From Eubacteriales bacterium (GTDB lineage Bacteria > Bacillota > Clostridia > Lachnospirales > Lachnospiraceae), in contig JAUNUY010000001.1 in NCBI GenBank assembly GCA_030537935.1, forward strand, positions 207,139 through 271,138: a stretch of DNA of 64,000 bases, given 5' to 3'. Made by a program: the position numbers and the translations under genes. Shown here one piece after another: positions 1 through 7,870 of this stretch (within the stretch, counting starts at the first letter, position 1; every line of letters begins with the position of its first letter). Under the pieces are notes generated by a model. That model did not search any database. It saw only the letters and a program-made list of their open reading frames with translations, and was not told the origin of the DNA.

Positions 1-82
1 CAATGATACGGTCCGCCAAGGTGGATTTACCATGGTCAATATGGGCAATGATACAAAAATTCCTGATATTCTCTTGATTCAT
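1..82 (-). CDS. lepA: Elongation factor 4 (LepA), N-terminal fragment cut by window edge
   Basis: Only the first 27 codons are inside the window. They read MNQENIRNFCIIAHIDHGKS and continue into TLADRII, the G1/P-loop (AHIDHGKST) that opens LepA, the ribosome-associated GTPase that back-translocates or rescues stalled ribosomes. The AHIDHGKST form is typical of LepA rather than EF-Tu or EF-G. The start ATG at 80-82 overlaps the radA stop as ATGA, so the two genes are translationally coupled and lepA is the last visible gene of the clpC operon. The rest lies beyond position 1. Confidence 0.9.
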   Translation of the reverse strand, partial: MNQENIRNFCIIAHIDHGKSTLADRII

Positions 83-1428
83 TGATTAATCAGCTGCCGG
101 ATTTCAGACACCGCGGTCAGCTTCACTCCTTCTATATTTTTCAATCGCTTTGCATTGCCTTCCGGAATGATGGCCGCGGAAAAGCCGATTTTCTTCGCCT
201 CCTGAACCCTTTGTAACGCATGACTCACGGCGCGAACTTCACCGGCAAGACCAACTTCACCGAAGGCGACTACGTTCGTACCGAACGGTTTATTGTAATA
301 ACTGGATAAGAGAGCGAGGATAATCGCCAAATCCAGCGAGGGTTCCGAAACCCGCATCCCGCCGACCACGTTGACATAGGCATCATAGTCGGACAATTGA
401 ATCCGTAACCGCTTTTCAATGACCGCTATTAAAAGATTGACCCGGTTATAGTCGACACCGACGGCCGTCCGGCGCGGCGTACCGAACCCGGTTTTACTGA
501 CCAATGCCTGTATTTCAATGAGGAGGGGTCTTGTTCCTTCCATAACACAGGCAACAATGGATCCCGGCGCATCCGCCATCCGACCCGCCAGCATCAGTTC
601 CGACGGATTGCGTACCTCCCGCAACCCGGTTGACGTCATTTCAAATACACCAACTTCATTTGTCGGGCCGAACCGATTTTTCACGCCCCGTAAAAGGCGG
701 TAATTATCAAAGCGTTCTCCTTCGATATACAAAACCGTATCCACCATATGCTCCAGCAAACGAGGCCCCGCCACCTGTCCCTCCTTGGTCACATGACCGA
801 TGATGAGTACGTTAATACCGGTTGATTTGGCAAGGTTTAATAAACTTGCCGTACTCTCCTTGACCTGACTGACGCTCCCCGGAACACCCTGTATGGCCGG
901 GTTGACCATGGTTTGGATGGAATCGATGATGAGAAAGTCGGGCTTTTCAAAGGAAACGGTTGCGAGAATTTCACTCAGATTCGTTTCACAATAGAGTCGA
1001 AAACCGTCTTCGAATGCACCAATGCGATCGCTCCTGAGTCGAATCTGACGCTCGGACTCCTCACCGGAGACGTAAATGACATCTTGTCCTGCGGCTGCCA
1101 AATGACGACAAATTTGCAATACCACGGTTGACTTACCGACACCGGGATCCCCGCCGATTAAAATCAACGAGCCCGGGACGACACCGCCGCCCAGGACCCG
1201 GTCAAATTCCGCCATGCCGACGGAGATACGTTCTTCTTTTGTTCGGTCAATTTCATGCAGGCGTACGGGCTTGGTACCGCGCGTTATGGCGGACACGCCT
1301 TTTTCATCATGATGTTTCGGGGCTTCCGTCAAAGTATTCCATGCCCGACATCCCGGACATTGTCCGACCCATTTGGCTGACTCATACCCGCACGACGAAC
1401 AGAAGAATGCAGTGCTCTTCTTTGCCAT
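79..1428 (-). CDS. radA: DNA repair protein RadA/Sms
   Basis: RadA is a RecA-like, DnaB-type branch-migration ATPase that processes recombination intermediates. The 449-residue protein has the normal length and layout: an N-terminal zinc finger (CSSC near residue 10 and CPGC near 24), a RecA core with Walker A GDPGVGKST near residue 93, the RadA-specific KNRFG motif near 250, and a C-terminal Lon-protease-like domain. The start ATG overlaps the upstream stop (TGATG) and the stop overlaps lepA by 4 nt. In many Bacillota radA follows clpC in the CtsR regulon; here a small unknown gene lies between them. Confidence 0.97.
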   Translation of the reverse strand: MAKKSTAFFCSSCGYESAKWVGQCPGCRAWNTLTEAPKHHDEKGVSAITRGTKPVRLHEIDRTKEERISVGMAEFDRVLGGGVVPGSLILIGGDPGVGKSTVVLQICRHLAAAGQDVIYVSGEESERQIRLRSDRIGAFEDGFRLYCETNLSEILATVSFEKPDFLIIDSIQTMVNPAIQGVPGSVSQVKESTASLLNLAKSTGINVLIIGHVTKEGQVAGPRLLEHMVDTVLYIEGERFDNYRLLRGVKNRFGPTNEVGVFEMTSTGLREVRNPSELMLAGRMADAPGSIVACVMEGTRPLLIEIQALVSKTGFGTPRRTAVGVDYNRVNLLIAVIEKRLRIQLSDYDAYVNVVGGMRVSEPSLDLAIILALLSSYYNKPFGTNVVAFGEVGLAGEVRAVSHALQRVQEAKKIGFSAAIIPEGNAKRLKNIEGVKLTAVSEIRQLINQ

Positions 1429-1835
1429 CAGGCCTCCGGATTTTTCTGAACCAATACGTGAACGGGACCGTCTCCTTCAAAGGTTACGTTGATGTTTAAT
1501 TTACCCGGGGCAATATAAGATGTGTTATCGTACACGATACCGTCGATGTCCAACATGAAATTCGTCTTGTCTTCGACCGCGAGAATGATGGACGCATCCG
1601 CATCACCGTAAACGTCAAACTCAATCCGCTCTTCCGCCGTTACGAAGTTTTCCACCCGAGTGCCCGGAACAGACTCAAAAACCATGACATTATTCCGTGA
1701 TAAGCGTGTCACCTGATTATGACTTTTAATTTTATAGAGGTCTCCCTCAAATTCCATCTGTTCTTTTTGCTTTTCCGTCACCTTGTAGTCACCGAATGCG
1801 AGCTTGCCGCCCGACACTCCTATTACTTTACTCAT
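1428..1835 (-). CDS. Unknown small protein between clpC and radA
   Basis: A 135-residue protein I do not recognise. It has no cysteine, no signal peptide and no membrane segment. The N-terminal third is charged (EKQKEQMEFEGDLYKIKSHN) and the rest alternates hydrophobic and polar residues in a beta-strand-like pattern, including AEERIEFDVYGDADASIIL and KLNINVTFEGDGPVHVLV. It overlaps clpC by 8 nt upstream and radA by 1 nt downstream, and has its own ribosome site (GAGGAACGGAAG), so it is made together with them. In Bacillus-like clpC operons the corresponding neighbours are McsA/McsB; it resembles neither. A role near ClpC is only a guess from position. Confidence 0.85.
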   Translation of the reverse strand: MSKVIGVSGGKLAFGDYKVTEKQKEQMEFEGDLYKIKSHNQVTRLSRNNVMVFESVPGTRVENFVTAEERIEFDVYGDADASIILAVEDKTNFMLDIDGIVYDNTSYIAPGKLNINVTFEGDGPVHVLVQKNPEA

Positions 1836-4254
1836 CTTCCGTTCCTCCGATCAAATCAAATTTAATTTCTTTTCGTTGCTGATAACATTTTATTGCCCGC
1901 GGTAATGCCCTGTAATGATTCAACAAGATATCCGCCACGGGGTCTTCCACCTTCATTCGAAAATGACGCGCCAGTTCCCGTGCACCGTGCCTCGGATCAT
2001 ATGCCGCTTCCGCAATCGTCTTCTTCGCCGCTGCGGTCATCGTAAAATGAATACCGCGACTCAACTGGAGACGTTCGGCGAAAGCCTGAACATGCAAATT
2101 AGCAATCTTCACCAAATCTTTCCCGGTCAAAGGACGAAATACAATAACCTCACCGATTCGATTCAGAAATTCCGGTTTGAAGCGTTCCCGCAAGGCCCGG
2201 TCTATCCGACTCTTCATTCGTGCGTGGCTGCCCGCTTCCCGATCTTTTGAAAAACCGATGGGGCCGGCACCACCGACATCATGCGAACCGGCATTTGCCG
2301 TCATGATAATCGTACAGTTCTTGAAGTTGACCGAAGTACCTTTGGCATCTTCAATATGTCCCTCATCCAAAATCTGCAGCAGGATGTTGTAAACGTCCGG
2401 ATGGGCCTTATCAATCTCATCAAACAGCAAAATACTGAAAGGATTCTGTCGTACCCGTTCCGTAAGTTGACCACCTTCTCCGTAACCGACATAGCCCGGC
2501 GGTGAACCGATAATCTTCGACACGCTGTGCCGTTCCATATATTCGGACATGTCGATAACCACAAGATTTTTCAGCGAGCCGAATAATTCCAATGCGAGCT
2601 GCTTGGCCGTCTCCGTCTTGCCGACACCGCTGGGTCCGCAAAACAGGAATGAACCGAGCGGTTTATCCGGATCACCGATACCGGCCTTGGCCCGCTTCAT
2701 GGCACGTGACAAGGCGTGAACCGCCTCTTCTTGGCCGATGATACGCTTATTCAGACGGGACTCCAGACGCAAAAGGCTCTCCGCTTCCGTCTTGGTTAAT
2801 TCCCCGACGGGAATCCCCGTCCATGTTGAAATCACCGTCGCAATATCCTCCGGCGTCACCGGATTGCCGAGTGCTTCCCGCACTTCTTTATTATGACATT
2901 GTTCGAGGTCTTTTTCAACAAACTCTTTCCAGTTGAGTCGTTTACAATTTCTGTCATTGTAGTCGGCGAATTTGAAGCCATCCGTTAAAATATTCGTCGC
3001 GCCCTCTTCGGAACGGGACAGGGCCTTACGGGCGCAGGCTTCATCCAACAGATCAATCGCCTTGTCCGGTAGGAAACGCCCCGTAATATAACGGTTGCTC
3101 AAACGGACGCAGGCATCAAGCACTTCGTCATCGATTTGAACGCCGTGAAAGCGCTGATAAGCAGGTCGTAATCCGGCAAGAATGGCAATGGCCTGCTCTA
3201 TGCTCGGCTCCGCCACCCGTAAAGGCTTGAATCGGCGTTCCAAGGCCCCGTCCGTCTCAATGTACTTTTTATATTCCTCATATGTCGTTGCACCGATAAG
3301 CTGAATGTCGCCACGGGCCAAGGCCGGTTTCAACATATTGGCCGCATCCAGACTGTTGTCCCCGGCACCGGTGCCGATGATGGTATGAAGTTCATCAATA
3401 AATAGAATCACATCCCCGCGATTCGTAATCTCCGTAACCAACTGCTTCATTCGTTCTTCAAAGTCCCCGCGGTATTTCGTACCTGAGACCATGGTCGTAA
3501 AGTCCATGGAGTATACCGTCTTATTCCGTAAAACGCTCGGAACGGTCCCGCGATGGATGTGTAAAGCCAAACCTTCCACAACGGCCGTTTTGCCGACACC
3601 CGGATCGCCGACCAGGCAGGCGTTATTCTTCTTCTTCCTGGACAGCACTTCCGTAATCATGCGGATTTCTTCGTCCCGGCCGATAATTTCATCATACTTA
3701 CCGGCAGCGGCTTCTTCGTTCATATTGATGCAAAGCTCGTTTAATACATCACTCGCCCCGTCCTCTGCGGAACGACTGAAGCGATTAACAAACTCCGTCT
3801 TAATATCGATGATGTCTTCTTCATCCGGATAGGTGTTGAAAATGGTGAAAATAACTTCCACCGGATTCACTTCCGCCTTACGGAAAAACATGCTGATATA
3901 GCCATCCGGTTCCCGCAACAGACCAATCAGCAAATGATGAGAACCGATGGTCTCACTCCCGCTTCGTTGTGCATAGCGCTTGGCCTCCCGAAAGGCCCGC
4001 TGAACCCGTGGCGTACTACGTAAGCCGATGGCCTGCGGTGTATTTTTACGGTCATGAACAATCTCCCGTCGTACGGCGTCAAAGGAGCGTACCGTAATAC
4101 CGTAATCCGCCAACACCATCGCCGCAAACGTATCCGAGCACTCCACGATGCCATAGAGTATATCGTAAGACGTAATGGCTTCGGCCAGACGTTCCATGGC
4201 GTGCGTTTCCGCATGACGTATTATTTTCTTAGACTTGTTGCTGAATTTTACCAT
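1828..4254 (-). CDS. clpC: ATP-dependent Clp protease ATPase subunit ClpC
   Basis: Hsp100 unfoldase that feeds proteins to ClpP. Order in 808 residues: Clp-N repeats (second repeat IGSHHLLIGLLRE near 103; first repeat degenerate), AAA-1 with Walker A GDPGVGKT near 217 and Walker B LFIDELHT, a middle domain, AAA-2 with GPSGVGKTE, pore loop SPPGYVGYGEGGQL and FDEIDKAH, then a D2-small domain. A PIGF tetrapeptide after AAA-2 fits the ClpP-docking loop. The middle segment (about residues 410-475) is the length of a ClpC M-domain but lacks the UVR-like coiled-coil pattern normally there, so adaptor binding may differ. Start ATG has AAGGAAG upstream. Lies 8 nt after gntR. Confidence 0.96.
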   Translation of the reverse strand: MVKFSNKSKKIIRHAETHAMERLAEAITSYDILYGIVECSDTFAAMVLADYGITVRSFDAVRREIVHDRKNTPQAIGLRSTPRVQRAFREAKRYAQRSGSETIGSHHLLIGLLREPDGYISMFFRKAEVNPVEVIFTIFNTYPDEEDIIDIKTEFVNRFSRSAEDGASDVLNELCINMNEEAAAGKYDEIIGRDEEIRMITEVLSRKKKNNACLVGDPGVGKTAVVEGLALHIHRGTVPSVLRNKTVYSMDFTTMVSGTKYRGDFEERMKQLVTEITNRGDVILFIDELHTIIGTGAGDNSLDAANMLKPALARGDIQLIGATTYEEYKKYIETDGALERRFKPLRVAEPSIEQAIAILAGLRPAYQRFHGVQIDDEVLDACVRLSNRYITGRFLPDKAIDLLDEACARKALSRSEEGATNILTDGFKFADYNDRNCKRLNWKEFVEKDLEQCHNKEVREALGNPVTPEDIATVISTWTGIPVGELTKTEAESLLRLESRLNKRIIGQEEAVHALSRAMKRAKAGIGDPDKPLGSFLFCGPSGVGKTETAKQLALELFGSLKNLVVIDMSEYMERHSVSKIIGSPPGYVGYGEGGQLTERVRQNPFSILLFDEIDKAHPDVYNILLQILDEGHIEDAKGTSVNFKNCTIIMTANAGSHDVGGAGPIGFSKDREAGSHARMKSRIDRALRERFKPEFLNRIGEVIVFRPLTGKDLVKIANLHVQAFAERLQLSRGIHFTMTAAAKKTIAEAAYDPRHGARELARHFRMKVEDPVADILLNHYRALPRAIKCYQQRKEIKFDLIGGTEDE

Positions 4255-4262
4255 AATCTTCC

Positions 4263-4631
4263 TTACTGAAATGAATCGTAGATGCTGTCCACAATCCGGT
4301 GAACTTCCCGTCTGGAAATATTTTTACAGGATGCCTTCGCAACAATAAGCTGTAATGCCTGCAAGAGCTCCTGCCTTGTCTTCTCTTCGTTGATATCCAC
4401 CTTGATAATTGCCCCGCTGCGCCGATCGACCGTTAAAAAACCCTCCGACTTCAAGAGGGCATAGGCCTTGTTGACCGTATGCATGTTGATACCGATTTCA
4501 TCCGCCATCTTTCGTACCGAGGGCAGTGAATCGCCGTCATTAAAATGTTTCGTGGCAATTCCGATGATAATCTGATTCCGCAATTGCATATACAAGGCTT
4601 CATCGCTGTCAAAATCAATCTCTATAATCAT
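4263..4631 (-). CDS. GntR-family regulator, YtrA type, heading the clpC operon
   Basis: About 122 residues: an N-terminal GntR winged helix (YMQLRNQIIIGIA, LPSVRKMADEIG, HTVNKAYALLKSEG) followed by only about 45 residues, the short all-helical tail of the YtrA subfamily. I chose ATG at 4629-4631 because GGAGG lies 5 nt upstream; an in-frame GTG is two codons earlier. YtrA-type regulators usually control ABC transporters; here the gene is first in the clpC-unknown-radA-lepA operon, in the position CtsR holds elsewhere. It probably represses its own promoter, where an 8-bp palindrome covers the start point. Linking it to heat or protein stress is inference. Confidence 0.88.
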   Translation of the reverse strand: MIIEIDFDSDEALYMQLRNQIIIGIATKHFNDGDSLPSVRKMADEIGINMHTVNKAYALLKSEGFLTVDRRSGAIIKVDINEEKTRQELLQALQLIVAKASCKNISRREVHRIVDSIYDSFQ

Positions 4632-4651
4632 GGCCACCTCCGTCCAATGAT

Positions 4652-4686
4652 ATAGCTATTATATAACACGCTCTCCGCACTGTCAA
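4652..4686 (-). promoter_or_regulatory. Consensus promoter and palindrome of the gntR-clpC operon
   Basis: On the minus strand TTGACA (4681-4686), a 17-nt spacer and TATAAT (4658-4663) form a perfect sigma-A promoter. The predicted start near 4651 falls beside the perfect palindrome ATAGCTAT (4652-4659), which overlaps the -10 and could be the operator of the GntR protein encoded next. No CtsR heptad repeat (GGTCAAA) is visible. Confidence 0.85.
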
Positions 4687-4701
4687 TTCCACATCAAAAG
4701 A

Positions 4702-5154
4702 CTACTTTGTCGGGACGTCGTATATCATCTGTGTATAACCGAGATGCCGGAATCCCAACCGTTCATACAAACGCCGGGCATCCGTATTCCCTTCGGTCAC
4801 TTCGAGCCGAAAGCGCCGTGCCTCCGGAAACATTTGCATTACCGTCTTGAAATAAGACGTTCCGACACCGTGTCCTCGGTATTCGGGCAATAGATAAAGA
4901 TCCTCAAACTGAACCGTGTAGCCACCCACCTCCGTACTGTAATAGCGTACGACGAAGCCGAAACCGGCCAGTACATCATCCACAATCAACTGATAACCGT
5001 AGAGGCCGGGACTGCCGGCCAGTGCATCGCCCAAAGTCCGTCTCAGTGTCCCGTCATCCACCGGATGCTCCAAAGCGGGGCTTTGATAAAAGGTCTTCAT
5101 CATATCGAACAATTCCGATACGCGATCACGCTGCATTTGTCGTACTTCAATCAT
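4702..5154 (-). CDS. GNAT-family N-acetyltransferase
   Basis: About 150 residues with the Gcn5-related fold. The acetyl-CoA-binding motif A is visible as LYLLPEYRGHGVGTSYF (Q/R-x-x-G-x-G/A), and the C-terminal motif B as LEVTEGNTDARRLYERLGF. The substrate cannot be read from sequence. I use the ATG at 5152-5154, which overlaps the aminotransferase stop (ATGA) and has GGGAG upstream; 13 further codons upstream are open but have no better ribosome site. Last gene of the uvrB-led transcript; no terminator hairpin is obvious before the gntR promoter. Confidence 0.9.
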   Translation of the reverse strand: MIEVRQMQRDRVSELFDMMKTFYQSPALEHPVDDGTLRRTLGDALAGSPGLYGYQLIVDDVLAGFGFVVRYYSTEVGGYTVQFEDLYLLPEYRGHGVGTSYFKTVMQMFPEARRFRLEVTEGNTDARRLYERLGFRHLGYTQMIYDVPTK

Positions 5155-6326
5155 TGTCTCCCTGCCAATCCATATGCCGATGCCAACCCCCAAAATGCCT
5201 GCTCACTTCGTCGAATCATATCCGGAGCAACGCAGTAAGCCAGTCGAACCCGTCCCGGCACGCCGAAAGCCGATGAAGGCACCATGAGCAGACCGAAGTC
5301 CATGGCTCGTGCGCAAAATGCAGCTTCATCGGGAACGGGTGCGTCAACGAAAAGATAAAAGGCGCCCTCCGGTCGTGTGTAATGAAAACCGCAACGGTCC
5401 ATAACACCTAACAAAAGATCCCGGTTCCGTTTATAAAATGTCGTATCACAAGTCATGCCCGGATACATCCCGACAAGCCGTTGAAAGAGGGCGGGTGCAT
5501 TGACAAAACCCAGAATTCGGTTTGCCGTCACCAATGCCCGTCGCATGTCATCCCCGTCATCGATATCCGGATGAACGGCCAGATAACCGATGCGCTCGCC
5601 CGGCAACGACAGACTCTTGGAATAGGAATATGCAACCACGCTGTTACGGTAGTAGTTGAATATGGATGCCTGAACGGCATCATCATAGATGATCTCACGA
5701 TAGGGTTCATCACTAATCCAATAAACGGTATGCGGTGCATCGGTCAAAATTTCGGCAATGGCCGACAACTCGTCCGCCGTATAAACGACGCCCGTCGGAT
5801 TATTCGGTGAATTGGTAATGAGAACCTTCGTCTTCGAGGTAACGGCGGCTCGTAATGCATCCATATCCGGCCGGAAATTCGCGTCCGTCGGTACGACCCG
5901 CAGGATTGCCCCAACATTCTCGGCATAGAAACCGTATTCTACGAAATACGGTGCCGGGACGATGATTTCATCGCCCGGATTAATAACCGTTTTCAAAAAT
6001 ACATTCAAAGCGCCGGCAGCCCCGACGGTCATAACCAAATCCTCCGCCATAAGCTTCGTATCAAAACGCCGGTTATAATCCGTCGCAATCGCCGTTCGGA
6101 CATCCGCGTAGCCCGCATTCGGCATGTAGGCATGGATTCCCGGCTCATCCGACAATCGCTTTACCGCTTCGGTAATCTCCGATGGCAACTCCAGTGCCGG
6201 ATTTCCGAGGCTGAAATCAAATACGTTTTCATCGCCCCGTTCTTTTCGCATCTTCGCGCCCGCTTCAAACATGGCACGAATCACACTGCCGCCTGAGAGT
6301 TTCTCTTTCATATAACGTGATATCAT
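5151..6326 (-). CDS. Pyridoxal-phosphate aminotransferase, class I/II
   Basis: A 391-residue fold-type I aminotransferase resembling AspB/aspartate-type enzymes. Visible motifs: the FSLGNPALELP opening, NSPNNPTG (near 178) that contacts the cofactor and substrate, and SYSKSLSLPGERIGYL (near 235) with the Schiff-base lysine. A cytosolic enzyme of amino-acid metabolism; whether it prefers aspartate, aromatic or another amino acid cannot be decided. The start overlaps the ClC stop by 4 nt, and the GNAT gene follows with a 4-nt overlap. Confidence 0.93.
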   Translation of the reverse strand: MISRYMKEKLSGGSVIRAMFEAGAKMRKERGDENVFDFSLGNPALELPSEITEAVKRLSDEPGIHAYMPNAGYADVRTAIATDYNRRFDTKLMAEDLVMTVGAAGALNVFLKTVINPGDEIIVPAPYFVEYGFYAENVGAILRVVPTDANFRPDMDALRAAVTSKTKVLITNSPNNPTGVVYTADELSAIAEILTDAPHTVYWISDEPYREIIYDDAVQASIFNYYRNSVVAYSYSKSLSLPGERIGYLAVHPDIDDGDDMRRALVTANRILGFVNAPALFQRLVGMYPGMTCDTTFYKRNRDLLLGVMDRCGFHYTRPEGAFYLFVDAPVPDEAAFCARAMDFGLLMVPSSAFGVPGRVRLAYCVAPDMIRRSEQAFWGLASAYGLAGRQ

Positions 6327-7870
6327 TCATTGCCCCCTTCCACCTCATTGATACATAGGCGGTGAATCATTCCCTGCACAGTAGCCAATTCATGATGTGC
6401 CACAATGATATGCAGTACGTCTCCGGTATGGATTACCGTGTCACCATGTGGAATGATTTCATACGGTGAACGATGAATTTCCACAATCAAGGCTTCACGC
6501 GGCCAATCTACATCCGCAATGCGTTTACCGGCCAGACAGCACCCCGGCTGTACGACGGCATGAATCATGGTCGGATGCGTGGATATGATATCCTTTGTTT
6601 TATTGCCGTTCAGTAGTCGACCCAAGAGATAATCATAAATGGGCAAGGACCCCGACCAGTTCGTCACGGCATAGGCGATGAGACAGACAATGCTCACCGG
6701 CAATAAATAATTCAGACGGCCCGTCATTTCAAAAATCAAGATGATGGATGTCAGCGGTGCCCGCACAACGGCCGTCAGAAAACCGGCCATCGCCAGGATA
6801 ATAAAGCTCTCCGTATAGTTCGGGGCAACGATTTGTGCAAAAATCATACCGGTTGTCGATCCCAGTATTAAAATCGGGAAAAATATACCGCCCGGCACAC
6901 CGGAGCTGAAACTGAAGACGGAAAAAATCAGCTTTACGACAAACAAGAGAAGCATCATCTTAATCGTCGTACTGCCGGAAATCATGGCTTTAATCATGAT
7001 ACCGCCGCCACCCAGTACCTGGGGCAGGAAGAGGACCAACAAACCCGACACCAAAAACGGCAGGACGGTTTTCACCTGTGCCGGCAAACGTAAACGGTCA
7101 TAAAATCCGTGAAAGATTTCCATCAACCGCTTATACAAGATCCCCAACACGGCCAAGATGACGCCGAGTACGATAATCATCCAATAATGCGAAAAGGCAA
7201 TCTGTTCCTGCAACTTGAATGTAAAAACCGGGCGTGCACCGACAAATAATTTTGAAATAAAATCCGCCGTCACCGTGGCCGTAATGGACGATATCAGTAA
7301 TTTGCGCGAGAAATGATGGTGAATCTCTTCCAGTGAAAACAATACGCCGGCAACCGGTGCATTAAAGGCAGCCGCCAAACCGGCCGAAGCACCGCAAGTC
7401 AAAAGATATTTCTCCGTCGTGGGTTTCCGCTTCAAAACCCGTGCAACGGTCTTACCCGCCATGGCACCCATCTGTATGGACGGTCCTTCCCGTCCGACAC
7501 TCAAACCGCCTAATACGCTGAATGCACCGCCGACAATTTTTGCGACCAGAATACGCAGCGGATTGGGATTGATATAACCCTTGATTTCCGCCCGAACCTG
7601 CGGGATACCGCTGCCACCGCAGTAGCGCTCCCATTTACCGATGGCCCCGACAATCAACCCCAGAAAAACCAAGCCGATAAACATGGCCAGGATATACAGA
7701 CCGTTTTCTCGGACGACGCCCGGAAACCATGAAAGAAAATCTTCGATATGATGCAATAAAAAGCGGTACATTACGGCAATCAGACCCGCAAAGGTACCAA
7801 TCACCAACGCTTCCAGAATCAGTTTGATATCATCTATTCTATCTCGCTTGCCGATCATTATCGGTTGCAT
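6323..7870 (-). CDS. ClC-family chloride channel/transporter with C-terminal TrkA-C domain
   Basis: About 515 residues. The three ClC signature stretches are present: GGSGIPQV, GREGPSIQ (carrying the gating glutamate) and GGIFFPILILG. FNAPVAGVLFSLEE matches the stretch carrying the inner proton glutamate of H+/Cl- exchangers, so proton-coupled exchange is more likely than a pure channel. About ten hydrophobic helices are followed by a TrkA-C-like domain (residues about 440-510; MIHAVVQPGCCLAGKRIADV). I placed the start at 7870 (MQPIMIGKRD) because GGAAAGGG lies upstream; it then overlaps the end of uvrC by 32 nt. No uvr-related role is implied. Confidence 0.93.
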   Translation of the reverse strand: MQPIMIGKRDRIDDIKLILEALVIGTFAGLIAVMYRFLLHHIEDFLSWFPGVVRENGLYILAMFIGLVFLGLIVGAIGKWERYCGGSGIPQVRAEIKGYINPNPLRILVAKIVGGAFSVLGGLSVGREGPSIQMGAMAGKTVARVLKRKPTTEKYLLTCGASAGLAAAFNAPVAGVLFSLEEIHHHFSRKLLISSITATVTADFISKLFVGARPVFTFKLQEQIAFSHYWMIIVLGVILAVLGILYKRLMEIFHGFYDRLRLPAQVKTVLPFLVSGLLVLFLPQVLGGGGIMIKAMISGSTTIKMMLLLFVVKLIFSVFSFSSGVPGGIFFPILILGSTTGMIFAQIVAPNYTESFIILAMAGFLTAVVRAPLTSIILIFEMTGRLNYLLPVSIVCLIAYAVTNWSGSLPIYDYLLGRLLNGNKTKDIISTHPTMIHAVVQPGCCLAGKRIADVDWPREALIVEIHRSPYEIIPHGDTVIHTGDVLHIIVAHHELATVQGMIHRLCINEVEGGNE

